This document shows, one piece after another, positions 1 through 8,006 of a DNA stretch of 64,000 bases. Positions within the stretch are counted from its first letter, which is position 1. Each line of letters opens with the position of its first letter. The position numbers and the translations under genes are program-made. The notes beneath the pieces were generated by a model that searched no databases, was not told where the DNA came from, and was given only the letters and a program-made list of their open reading frames with translations. Source of the stretch: 54-19 sp038210655 (GTDB taxonomy: Bacteria; Chloroflexota; Chloroflexia; Chloroheliales; Chloroheliaceae); NCBI GenBank assembly GCA_038210655.1, contig JBBQWM010000024.1, positions 28,679 to 92,678 on the forward strand, in the 5' to 3' direction.

Positions 1-189
1 TAGCAAATCTGGGTCGCGTTTAAAAAGATTTTGTGACTGCTTGAGCGATGTCACCAGCAGCCACAAAAACGGCGACAAGCAGAAAACTATAATCAGGGCC
101 AGCAAAAGGCCAAACGACCATTGCCGTATACTCTTGCGAAAGTTAAACGGCTGACGAACCTTCGCCGCCCCCAAACTGCTAACTGCCAT
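1..189 (-). CDS. Carbohydrate ABC transporter permease, MalG-like (partial)
   Basis: Only the first 63 codons are in the window; the gene runs off the left edge. The visible protein has a basic N-terminus (AAKVRQPFNFRKSIRQW), then one hydrophobic segment (about residues 27-46) ending PFLWLLVTSLK. That is the usual start of the second permease subunit of binding-protein-dependent sugar importers. The ATG at 187-189 is preceded by a strong AGGAGG six bases upstream, which fixes the start. It lies just downstream of the ROK regulator on the same strand, consistent with a sugar-uptake operon. The substrate cannot be told from this fragment. Confidence 0.75.
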   Translation of the reverse strand, partial: MAVSSLGAAKVRQPFNFRKSIRQWSFGLLLALIIVFCLSPFLWLLVTSLKQSQNLFKRDPDLL

Positions 190-247
190 AATATCCTCCT
201 GAAGCGATGAGGGATAAGGGACACAGGGTGAAAACCCACCGCATCCC

Positions 248-1522
248 TTAACTTTGGGGTGAAAAAACCCTTTCGTACAAAACCAGGGCCGCCCCACCGA
301 TAATTCCGATGTCTTCGCCCAAACTGGTCGGGAGCAAGGTCGGCATGCCACCGGGCGCACCACTGGAAGCTTCGACTATCGAACGCACTCTTTCCAATAA
401 AGGCAACCGACCGTCCAACAATGGCCCCGCCAGTACCAGTGTCTCCGGGTTGATGACTTTTGCCATCGCCCCAACCACCATACCGAGATACATCCCCGCC
501 CGCGAGACCAACCCGGTCGCCGCTTCGTCGCCAGCCTCGACTGCCTCGATTAGGGCCGTCAGGTCGATAGGGCCGGGATACTGGGCCAGAAAAGAAGATT
601 CCAATTGACGAGCCTGACGTACCAGCCCAGTTTCGCTGGCAACCGTCTCAAGACAGCCCCGCCCGCCGCAGTAACACGGCTCGCCATCCGGCACGACTTT
701 GATATGACCGATCTCTCCGGCTGCCCCGGCGCTCCCCCGATAAGGTTGTCCGTCGATCACAATCCCGCCCCCGATCCCGGCCCCGATGTAGACCAGCGCC
801 AGGTTTGCGGCCCGATGTGGGAGATCCCGCCCAAAAAGATGCTCCCCCAGCGCCATCGCCCGCGCATTATTATCGACCCGCACCGGCAAGCCCAATCTGC
901 GCTCAAGCTCGGCCCGGATCGGTATATCACGCCAATGCAGGCTCAAGGCACTTAAATTGATCCCCAGTTCGTGTTCGACTAGCCCGACCGCCCCCACTCC
1001 GACCCCCAGCAAATCCTGAGTACGTTGTCCACGCTCCGCCAGCAGTTGCAAAGCAGCCTGGGCAATCTCGTCCAGCGCTTTTTCGGCATCCTCCGAGGGC
1101 GAACCCAGTCGGATTTTAGCCCGCACCTGCCCCTTGACATCGACCAGCCCAACCCGCATGGCCCTCGGTGCGATATGCACCCCCAGCGCCAACCCCGAAT
1201 CGGAATTGAGATCAAGCAGGGTCGAGCGTCGTCCGGCCCGTCCAGGGTCGTCCTCACTCTCCTGTCCGCCCGCCTCGATCAAGCGCCCTTCGTGCAGCAG
1301 TTGGGCCGTCAAGATGGTCAGGGCTGCCGGACTAAGCCTGGTCAGCCGTGAAAGGGCCAACCGCGAAAGTGGCCCTTGTTGCAAAATCAGCCGCAACAGC
1401 AAGGCCCGGTTATAATGCTTACCGGCACTATGGTTCCGCCCGATCAAGGACTGCGGGCTGACCGCCGTACCCGTAGAAGGTCGCAGTGAAGGCTTTATTC
1501 CATTCTCGGTCGTTCTGGTCAA
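248..1522 (-). CDS. ROK family transcriptional repressor (NagC/XylR type)
   Basis: 424 residues. A winged helix-turn-helix (about 35-85) is followed by a ROK sugar-kinase-like domain (about 108-420). The ROK zinc signature is complete: H273, then C283, C285 and C290 in CYCGGRGCLE. In sugar kinases of this fold the catalytic loop reads ENDAN; here it is DNNAR (217-221), with the catalytic Asp replaced by Asn, which fits a repressor rather than a kinase. The start is TTG, chosen because GAGG lies eight bases upstream. A palindrome at 1541-1566 just upstream suggests autoregulation. Neighbours (ABC permease, isomerase, phosphofructokinase) suggest it senses a sugar or sugar phosphate and controls this module. 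The ligand is unknown. Confidence 0.88.
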   Translation of the reverse strand: MTRTTENGIKPSLRPSTGTAVSPQSLIGRNHSAGKHYNRALLLRLILQQGPLSRLALSRLTRLSPAALTILTAQLLHEGRLIEAGGQESEDDPGRAGRRSTLLDLNSDSGLALGVHIAPRAMRVGLVDVKGQVRAKIRLGSPSEDAEKALDEIAQAALQLLAERGQRTQDLLGVGVGAVGLVEHELGINLSALSLHWRDIPIRAELERRLGLPVRVDNNARAMALGEHLFGRDLPHRAANLALVYIGAGIGGGIVIDGQPYRGSAGAAGEIGHIKVVPDGEPCYCGGRGCLETVASETGLVRQARQLESSFLAQYPGPIDLTALIEAVEAGDEAATGLVSRAGMYLGMVVGAMAKVINPETLVLAGPLLDGRLPLLERVRSIVEASSGAPGGMPTLLPTSLGEDIGIIGGAALVLYERVFSPQS

Positions 1523-1540
1523 GCAAACCGCCTCTTATTG

Positions 1541-1566
1541 TTGACTTATTAGCTAGATTAAGTCAA
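1541..1566. promoter_or_regulatory. Palindromic candidate operator of the ROK gene
   Basis: TTGACTTA (1541-1548) and TAAGTCAA (1559-1566) form perfect 8-bp arms around an AT-rich 10-bp centre, 19 bases upstream of the ROK start codon. ROK repressors bind AT-rich inverted repeats near their own promoters, so this is the best operator candidate in the module. Function is inferred from position and symmetry only. Confidence 0.5.
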
Positions 1567-1590
1567 TAAACCTTTTTTGTCAAGCCTTTT

Positions 1591-1695
1591 GTAACTACTC
1601 ACACCGGGCGACCCCTATGTGGTCGCCCCTGCCCGAAATCGGTTGTAGGGTGCGACCCTGTGTGGTCGCCCAAAATGGGTAAGCTGAGTAGTTAC
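1591..1695. mobile_element. Small inverted-repeat element, GTAACTACTCA family, copy 1
   Basis: 105 bp bounded by GTAACTACTCA (1591) and TGAGTAGTTAC (ending 1695). Inside are GGGCGACC/GGTCGCCC hairpins. The flanking 9-mers AAGCCTTTT (1582-1590) and AACCTTTTT (1696-1704) look like a decayed target duplication. There is no coding capacity, and related copies occur elsewhere in the window. It sits between two minus-strand genes of the sugar module, where its hairpins could also act as a terminator. Confidence 0.65.
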
Positions 1696-1743
1696 AACCT
1701 TTTTGCAAAGGACGACAGTCTTCACCGACAGATCAAAACCGCG

Positions 1744-3108
1744 CTATAACTTAACTACTTCCAGCCCGATCAGATCGGCCCAGGCTGCCATCCCAGCCTG
1801 AACTTCTTTCCCACCGTAGGCCATGACCATGTGATGCTCGAACCCGCCATAAATAATTTTGTCGAGCAAAGCCTGAGAACCGCCTTCCGGCACGACTTCC
1901 GCCGTATTGCCCTGGAACAAAAGCGGCGAATCGAGGGCCTGCCCCCGACCCAGTAACAAACGGTAGCGGCCCTGGCTAAAACTAAGCCGAGCCAATACGA
2001 CCGGGCCGGGCTTGAGCGGGAACAAAGCAGTCAGGGCCATCTTGCGGTTGGCATGAACACCGGCTTTTCTTTCGGCAGGGTCTGCCGCCAGCGAATAGGC
2101 CGCATTGCCGCAGTGCCAGAGTGTAATCGAGTTGCGCTGACGGTCGGTCGCCACCAGATCGGCTAAAAAGGGTGGCTGTCCGCTAAAGTGGCGCAGGGCC
2201 AACATCGTAACCGCGCCGTGTACATCCGCTTCACAGGCCGCGATCAACCCGTTTTCGGCCAACGAAGCCAAGACTCCACAGGCCGCGCTGCTATGCTCCA
2301 CGAAAAATTCGGGCCAGCACTTGACTGCCAGCGCGGTCAAATTGTCACGCTCGACCAGTTCCGAGAGGGCGCGGTAGCTTCCGGCAGCGTTGCAGATTTC
2401 GGCCTCGTTCAACTCGTCTAGCCCCTTGAGATAACGGCCCAACCATTCGCGCACCTCACCAACCCGTCCGGCATTAACTTCTTCCTCGGCCTGCTTGAAA
2501 ACGTGGCTCAAACTATAGGTCTGGATTTGCGGCCCGATCTCCTTCCAGAGCTTCAACTCGTCGAAGCCGCTGGGGTAAAAACCGGGTGGGCGGGTTCCGA
2601 CCAACCCAATCCGGGCCTGCCGCAAACGTCGGTTCAGGTCTAAGGCCCCTACTTGCGCCGCCAGATCATCTAGCAATTCTGGCTGACCGGGACTGCCATA
2701 AACATAGCGAAACTTCTTGCCGACCGAAGTAAGGGTATAAGCCGCCAGATTTACCCCGCAGAGCGAATTCAGCCGCAACCGCCCGCCTTGCTCCGGTTCC
2801 GGCACGGCCCACAACAAAAGCGGGAGCGTTGTACCATCCTGCTCATCGATAAAGGCCGTCAGCATCGAAGCATCCGTAAAAGTCGCCAGCAAAATAACCA
2901 ACAACTCGGCCCCGCCCTCGCCTAACCGATTACGCGCTGTCCGCGCCATCTCCGCATCGGTCACAAGCTCGCCCGCCGACACCAGCGCCACCCCCGGCAA
3001 TTCGCTCAAAGCGGTTGCCGCCGTCCCATACACCCGCCGGGCCTCCTCCATATCAAACTGCACCCGACCAAATCCAACCAAACCTATTTTTACCAGCGTG
3101 TCTGCCAT
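1744..3108 (-). CDS. L-fucose/L-arabinose isomerase-fold protein, probable sugar isomerase
   Basis: 454 residues, in the size range of the fucose/arabinose isomerase superfamily. The N-terminal half is a two-lobed alpha/beta region. The C-terminal half carries the metal-site pattern: E293 and D295 in CEADVHGAVTML, an Asp near 317-322 followed by the conserved LWHCG, and the histidine pair H425-H426 in EHHMVMAYGG. Such enzymes interconvert aldoses and ketoses with Mn2+ or a similar metal. AAGGA eight bases before the ATG supports the start. Together with the neighbouring phosphofructokinase and ABC permease it forms a catabolic module: import, isomerisation, phosphorylation. The sugar is not identifiable; sulfosugars or deoxysugars are possible as well as pentoses. 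Confidence 0.75.
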   Translation of the reverse strand: MADTLVKIGLVGFGRVQFDMEEARRVYGTAATALSELPGVALVSAGELVTDAEMARTARNRLGEGGAELLVILLATFTDASMLTAFIDEQDGTTLPLLLWAVPEPEQGGRLRLNSLCGVNLAAYTLTSVGKKFRYVYGSPGQPELLDDLAAQVGALDLNRRLRQARIGLVGTRPPGFYPSGFDELKLWKEIGPQIQTYSLSHVFKQAEEEVNAGRVGEVREWLGRYLKGLDELNEAEICNAAGSYRALSELVERDNLTALAVKCWPEFFVEHSSAACGVLASLAENGLIAACEADVHGAVTMLALRHFSGQPPFLADLVATDRQRNSITLWHCGNAAYSLAADPAERKAGVHANRKMALTALFPLKPGPVVLARLSFSQGRYRLLLGRGQALDSPLLFQGNTAEVVPEGGSQALLDKIIYGGFEHHMVMAYGGKEVQAGMAAWADLIGLEVVKL

Positions 3109-3193
3109 AATAATTCCTTGAAAATAGATATTAGATATTAGACATCAGAAAATAGATATCAGAAATTAGAGACTAGCTATCTGTCTTCCCCTT

Positions 3194-3221
3194 CATCCCT
3201 CATCCCTCATCCCTCATCCTT
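3194..3221. repeat. Heptanucleotide tandem repeat (CATCCCT), about 4 units
   Basis: Three perfect CATCCCT units and a fourth ending in TT run across the stop codon of the phosphofructokinase gene (TCA at 3214-3216 on the plus strand). Slippage here would alter the last codons of that gene. Just inside the gene a GGGGC-rich run (about 3238-3268) encodes a Pro-rich tail. Confidence 0.7.
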
Positions 3222-4431
3222 GCCCCTTCCACTCTTCTGGGCGGGGCGGGGCGGGCGGGGCGGGCTGGATTAGAGGTAAGGCGTAATCACGGAAAGCGGC
3301 CCAATCTGGCGTACTATCCGACCCGATCCACTCGGCAGGAAAGAGTCGTTCGTGGCCTGCGACTGCTTCTAACGCTACTGGCTCCAAACTCATCGTGTAA
3401 GGCTGTTCCGGCTTTGAAGTGCGGGTGATCCCGACCATTTGCGCGTCCAGCCCTTCCAGAGCAAACTCGACCCCGGCCCGCCCGACTTCATAGGCCACTT
3501 GCCGGTCTAACTCCGCAACGCAAGCCGCCCCGCGCTGGAGCGTACCAGGTCGGTCGAACCGAGCTTTCAAGCCCAGCTTTTCACTCACAAGACTGCACAG
3601 ATAGGGCGCGGCCCCGCCGGTAAAGCCAAAGAGCGCCCGACCTTCCCGGTCACGGGGTAGCCCGCCCATTTCGGCTACAAATTGCCCTTCCCGGTCGCGG
3701 ATACCCTCGGCGATTACAACCAGCACGACCCCTTCCCGGTCGTAAATCCGGGCGACGGCTTGCAAAAAGTGGTCGATTTCAAAGGGTATTTCGGGCAGGT
3801 AGATCAGGTGGGGTGGGTCGGTCGGACGGACACGGGCCAGACTGGTCGAAGCCGCCAGCCAACCGGCGTGACGGCCCATCGCCTCGATAATTTTGACATT
3901 ATCAAAGCCGCGCATTCCGGTCAGGTCAAGGGCAGCATCGCGGGCAGTCCAGGCCAACCAACGGGCCGCACTGGGAAAGCCCGGTGCGAAATCCGTCCCG
4001 ATCAGATCGTTATCGACTGTTTTGGGAATACCTAGACAGACCAAATCCAGCCCGGCAGTTTTCGCCCGACGCGAGAGTTCGCGGGGGGTACGCATCGAGC
4101 CGTTGCCGCCGATATAGAGAAAATAACCTATCTGGTGGGTGCGGATGAAATCGAGCAGAGAGGCGTAATGTTGTTCGCCCAACGGAAAACGGCAGGAGCC
4201 AAGCGCGGTGCCGTTGCTATGGCGCAAAGCTTCAAGCTGCGAGGCGTTCAACCCGCTTAGCTCAAAAGGGGTACGCCCGGCGAACAGCCCTTCCAGCCCA
4301 CCGTTCAGGCCGATAATCTTATCGACGCGCCCCGATTGTTGGGCCGCCTCGACAATACCAGCCAGACTACTATTTATAACGGCAGTCGGCCCGCCTGATT
4401 GTGCGACCAGCAAATTGGCTACTGACTTCAT
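3214..4431 (-). CDS. 6-phosphofructokinase, PPi-type/mixed signature
   Basis: 405 residues from the preferred ATG at 4431, which has AAGG upstream; an upstream start in the same frame would add 16 residues lacking family similarity. PFK motifs: SGGPTAVIN (12-20), GGNGSM (108-113), PKTVDND (136-142), and MGRHAGW for fructose-6-phosphate binding. The Lys in PKTVDND is typical of pyrophosphate-dependent enzymes, whereas Gly in GGNGS at the donor position is typical of ATP enzymes, so the phosphoryl donor is uncertain. The C-terminus ends in a low-complexity PAPPAPPRP stretch. Next to an isomerase and an importer, it probably phosphorylates a ketose phosphate arising from this pathway. Confidence 0.82.
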   Translation of the reverse strand: MKSVANLLVAQSGGPTAVINSSLAGIVEAAQQSGRVDKIIGLNGGLEGLFAGRTPFELSGLNASQLEALRHSNGTALGSCRFPLGEQHYASLLDFIRTHQIGYFLYIGGNGSMRTPRELSRRAKTAGLDLVCLGIPKTVDNDLIGTDFAPGFPSAARWLAWTARDAALDLTGMRGFDNVKIIEAMGRHAGWLAASTSLARVRPTDPPHLIYLPEIPFEIDHFLQAVARIYDREGVVLVVIAEGIRDREGQFVAEMGGLPRDREGRALFGFTGGAAPYLCSLVSEKLGLKARFDRPGTLQRGAACVAELDRQVAYEVGRAGVEFALEGLDAQMVGITRTSKPEQPYTMSLEPVALEAVAGHERLFPAEWIGSDSTPDWAAFRDYALPLIQPAPPAPPRPEEWKGQG

Positions 4432-4645
4432 CGTCAAAACCTTGTTATAAGCTTTCAATGCTAAAAATTGCTGTAGCAAACAGCCCTGGATTTACAGTAA
4501 GACCATTGAGAGAATTGTTTTAGTAAGTGAAATAATTATAACCGATAATTAGAAGCTGTCAAGATATTTGGGGGGTTTCTTAAAAAAAGACCTTTCGCTC
4601 GTACCCTAGCGCAAATTGCAGAAGTATTGAGCGGCTTTTGGTAGA

Positions 4646-4667
4646 GGCAACCGTTGTGACGGTTGCC
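4646..4667. terminator. Perfect 9-bp stem-loop between AKR and PFK genes
   Basis: GGCAACCGT, loop TGTG, ACGGTTGCC. The stem lies just downstream of the aldo/keto reductase stop codon (4697) on the minus strand. There is no clean T run, so it may be a weak terminator or the hairpin core of a small repeat. The preceding GCAAATTGCAGAAGTATTGA (about 4613) resembles the ends of the TATAGCAA repeats. Confidence 0.4.
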
Positions 4668-4696
4668 CCAGGTAATTTTCAGGCCTGTTACTTCAC

Positions 4697-5677
4697 TTAC
4701 CAGGCATAAGCTTCGGGAGCCTGACCGCCCGGCCCAGGAAAGATTTTATCAAGTTTAGCCCGAATTTCTTCCGTCACCTTAATATCAAGCGTATGTAGAG
4801 AACTATCGAGTTGAGCAATAGAACGTGGCCCAATGATCGGGGCGGTGACAATTGGATTAGAGAGTAGCCAGGCCAGCGCAACATCCGCCGGTTCTTCGCC
4901 TAGTTCCGCGCAATAGGTCTCATAGGCTTGCAATTTTTCCCGGTTCTTCTCAATCATTTGCTGCATACGAGGTTCGGCACGGCGACCCTCCTTAGCAGTA
5001 TCAGCCTTTTTTAGTATTCCACCCAGTAACCCGCCGCCCAGGGGACTCCAGGGAATTACTCCAAGCCCATAAGCTTCACAGGCGGGCAAAACTTCAAGCT
5101 CAACTGTCCTGGCATTGAGGTTATAGAGACTCTGCTCGGCGACCAAACCCAGAAAATGCCGACTCTTGGCAATTTCATTGGCGCGGGTCAGCTGCCAGCC
5201 CGCAAAGTTACTACTCCCAACATAGATTACCTTGCCCTCCCGCACCAACTGCTCCATTGCCTGCCAGATTTCTTCCCAGGGCGTTTGACGATCAATATGA
5301 TGCATTTGATATAAATCTATATGATCGGTCTTCAGACGGCGGAGACTATCCTCACAGGCCCGCCGAATGTTCAAGGCCGAGAGTTTGGATTGATTGGGCC
5401 ATTCACCCATGTTGCCATATACTTTGGTCGCCAGAACGACTTTTTCACGCCGCCCACCACCCTGAGCAAGCCAGCGTCCGATGATTTGCTCGGTAATGCC
5501 CTCTCCGACTTTACCGCCATAAACATTGGCGGTATCGAAGAAATTTATACCGTGTTCCAAAGCCCGATCCATAATACGGAAGCTCTCTTCTTCATTGGTC
5601 TGAGTACCGAAATTCATGGTTCCCAGGCAGAGGCGGCTGACACTTAAGCCCGTTCGTCCCAGATGTGTGTATTGCAT
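4697..5677 (-). CDS. Aldo/keto reductase
   Basis: 326 residues, a (beta/alpha)8 NADPH-dependent oxidoreductase. The catalytic tetrad is visible: D48 and Y53 in FFDTANVYG, K85 in LATKVYG, and H126 in QMHHID. The phosphate-binding end of NADPH is matched by IIGPRS near the C-terminus. It resembles the YajO/Tas/voltage-channel-beta branch. It may belong to the upstream sugar module, reducing an aldose or a reactive aldehyde, but an intergenic gap of 265 bp to the PFK leaves that open. Confidence 0.9.
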   Translation of the reverse strand: MQYTHLGRTGLSVSRLCLGTMNFGTQTNEEESFRIMDRALEHGINFFDTANVYGGKVGEGITEQIIGRWLAQGGGRREKVVLATKVYGNMGEWPNQSKLSALNIRRACEDSLRRLKTDHIDLYQMHHIDRQTPWEEIWQAMEQLVREGKVIYVGSSNFAGWQLTRANEIAKSRHFLGLVAEQSLYNLNARTVELEVLPACEAYGLGVIPWSPLGGGLLGGILKKADTAKEGRRAEPRMQQMIEKNREKLQAYETYCAELGEEPADVALAWLLSNPIVTAPIIGPRSIAQLDSSLHTLDIKVTEEIRAKLDKIFPGPGGQAPEAYAW

Positions 5678-5783
5678 AATCTATTCTTCTCGCTTTCCAT
5701 TTATCGAAATATTGTACTTTCTAAATAAGCTCCACAATGCTAAAAATAGCTACGCCTCGGAATTATACCCCAATCTAATATAT

Positions 5784-5858
5784 GACTTTCGCTTACGAAC
5801 CGCCGTCAAACCTATTTTTTGATAATTAGGTTGATATTTAGGTTCACAAGCGAAAGTC
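5784..5858. repeat. Inverted-repeat element, GACTTTCGCTT family, copy 1
   Basis: GACTTTCGCTT (5784-5794) and AAGCGAAAGTC (5848-5858) bound a 75-bp non-coding stretch, with extra matching outward (CG) and inward (AACC/GGTT). A second element with the same ends lies at 12852-12927. It sits five bases from the stop codon of the following gene, which transcribes towards it. Confidence 0.65.
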
Positions 5859-5863
5859 GTTTA

Positions 5864-7978
5864 TCACTTAGTAGAAGTATAGAAACTCTCGCGCGTACCA
5901 GGTTCCTTGAATGTCCCCATTATATGCAGACGGGTTTGGCCGTTGAAGACGTTAGAGGCAATTTTGGCACTGGCGTTGGCCTGATCGCGTCGGATCGGTA
6001 CCTGGAAATTACCGAAAGTCTGACCCCGGTCGCTGGAACTGGCAACCAGCACCCCGGAATCAGGGCCACCGCTAATTCCACCAACCACCCAGACCCGATT
6101 GTCCGGCGTAACCGTCACATCCGCGCCGGTTGTACTCTTAAATTTGCTACTTTTGGCTATACCGTAAATATCATAGGCCATACGCTGCCAGCCTTTGCCG
6201 GGCGCATAACGCACCAGTCCTACCGAAACGCCATCATTATGGGCGTTTACACTGCTAAAGGCCCCGTAAGCGTAGCCGTCCGCTCCACAGGCGATCCCCA
6301 GCAAGCCCCGGAAGGTATAATCTAGCCCGGCTGAGTCGGTCAATCTGGTGAGACCGGTCCATTTGCCGTTGATCCGGCTGATCGCTACCAAATCTTTTCG
6401 CCAGTAACCTATCATATGGACATTTTCATCGCCATCAATGCAGATGTGCGGCTGAATCTCACCCTGAGTATCTTCCGGCCCGGCGACAGTAATAGCACCG
6501 GTCAAGCTGGCTCCGCCGTTGGTCGATTCGGCAAAACCCCAGCTAGGCCGACCACCATTAAAAGTTTTGACCTGCCCGGTAATAAAAAGCTTGCCCGTTT
6601 TGGGTGAAACGACCAGATCGGGCAGGTCGAATTCGCCTGGCCCACCGGCAGCCCGGTAAAGATCGCTCAGATTTACCCCTTTTTGGAACGAGCCATCCGG
6701 GTTCATTTTACGCATGTAGGCCAGATAGGGAACCGGCCCATTGAAGAAGCGCCAGACGATATAGCCAGTTCCATCCGGGCCAAAGGCCAGGTTCGCGCGT
6801 TTACTGCCATTGGAAGAAGCATCGTTGATGTTGGTAAAGTTGTTGGGGTCTTTCGAGTTGGTCAAGAGCAAGCGATCCGGCGCACCCGACTCGCCGACGA
6901 TAAAGGCCGTCCCATCGGTCGGACGTACTTTCATGGCCGGGCCAAACAAAACTGTTTGGGAAGGCACCAATCTGGTAGCATTGTTCCAGGCCGGAACTGC
7001 TGGCAGTGGTAGCACGTTAGAGAGCGTGGGAGTGGGTGGAACCGGCGTAGGAGTCGGTTTGGGGGCGGTCACTTCGGTACGCCACTGGTAATAATGCTGC
7101 CCAACGTTGCCCATCTCGACCTTAAACGCTTCCGGGTTGGCCGGGGTATAAGTCAAGACCCGCCGCTCGAAAGCCTGTACCAGGACATCCTGGGTCTTGC
7201 CCGCGACCACCGACTTCGACCAAAACGGCTCGGTCAGGGGCAGGCCCACCACCTGCAACCAATCAAAACCTTTATCAGTTACGAATGCGCCATTTTTATA
7301 GACCACCCCGTTTTGGTTTAGAAAGTTCCAGAAAACATCGGCGATGTTATGGTTGAGGGTTTTATCGAAATAACTGTTTTTGACGTTGTACTGAGTTCCC
7401 AAATCGGCGCTGGCTCCCGTCGTTCCGTCTCGTGCAATCGTCGCTGTAACGGTCTGCCCGGTCCGGTCGGTCGCTTTGTTCTCATCCAGGTTGATAGTGG
7501 CGACCTTGCGGAAAGAGAAATAAGTCGGGTTAGGCACGTTGCCAACCTGATCGCCTGCGATGTTGATGGTGGTGCTAGGATTGTAGCCCTGGAAATCATT
7601 ATCGCCCAATTGTAATAGGCCGGTAATAAGTTCTTTTGCCAATAGCCCGTTGGTGACAGGGCGACCTTCGGTCTGTTCCATCCGGGTCTTATCGAAGTAC
7701 TGAACCTTACGGCTATTGCCCTGGGTATATGGCTCAGTCAGTACTTCGCTGACGGTCGGCCCCCAGGTAAAGCTACGACTGGTCTTGCCATCGGCGACCG
7801 GCTTGTCCGAATAATCCCACAACTGCTGGAACTGAGGCAGTCCGATAGCCGGAGCGGCCCCGGCAAAATCCACACTGAGCAAGCCCAGCAACATTATAGC
7901 TACCATGAGCGAAGTCAAACCTAGCCCAACTTTGCTGGTAGCAAGATCGCGTCGAGCGATCATATTTTGGGTCTTCAT
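5864..7978 (-). CDS. Secreted protein: Chloroflexota N-terminal domain plus beta-propeller
   Basis: 704 residues. A signal peptide or anchor (about 17-43) precedes a domain of about 260 residues with the pattern RSFTWGP, VQYFDKTRME and VTNGLLAKELITG, which I know from many secreted Chloroflexota proteins. A Thr/Pro linker (about 307-317, TPTPVPPTPT) leads to a C-terminal half (about 330-704) with repeated blades such as GESGAPDRLLLT and STNGGASLTG, which look like a BNR/sialidase-type propeller. The likely place is the cell surface or outside. No catalytic residues of sialidase can be assigned. AGGAG lies 12 bases before the ATG. The substrate is unknown. Confidence 0.6.
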   Translation of the reverse strand: MKTQNMIARRDLATSKVGLGLTSLMVAIMLLGLLSVDFAGAAPAIGLPQFQQLWDYSDKPVADGKTSRSFTWGPTVSEVLTEPYTQGNSRKVQYFDKTRMEQTEGRPVTNGLLAKELITGLLQLGDNDFQGYNPSTTINIAGDQVGNVPNPTYFSFRKVATINLDENKATDRTGQTVTATIARDGTTGASADLGTQYNVKNSYFDKTLNHNIADVFWNFLNQNGVVYKNGAFVTDKGFDWLQVVGLPLTEPFWSKSVVAGKTQDVLVQAFERRVLTYTPANPEAFKVEMGNVGQHYYQWRTEVTAPKPTPTPVPPTPTLSNVLPLPAVPAWNNATRLVPSQTVLFGPAMKVRPTDGTAFIVGESGAPDRLLLTNSKDPNNFTNINDASSNGSKRANLAFGPDGTGYIVWRFFNGPVPYLAYMRKMNPDGSFQKGVNLSDLYRAAGGPGEFDLPDLVVSPKTGKLFITGQVKTFNGGRPSWGFAESTNGGASLTGAITVAGPEDTQGEIQPHICIDGDENVHMIGYWRKDLVAISRINGKWTGLTRLTDSAGLDYTFRGLLGIACGADGYAYGAFSSVNAHNDGVSVGLVRYAPGKGWQRMAYDIYGIAKSSKFKSTTGADVTVTPDNRVWVVGGISGGPDSGVLVASSSDRGQTFGNFQVPIRRDQANASAKIASNVFNGQTRLHIMGTFKEPGTRESFYTSTK

Positions 7979-8006
7979 GAAAAGAATAGTCTCCTAACTC
8001 AACATT

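Noticed and set aside
3194..3221. CATCCCT repeats as a CRISPR-like array
   Set aside because: Direct tandem units of seven bases without spacers; simple slippage repeat.
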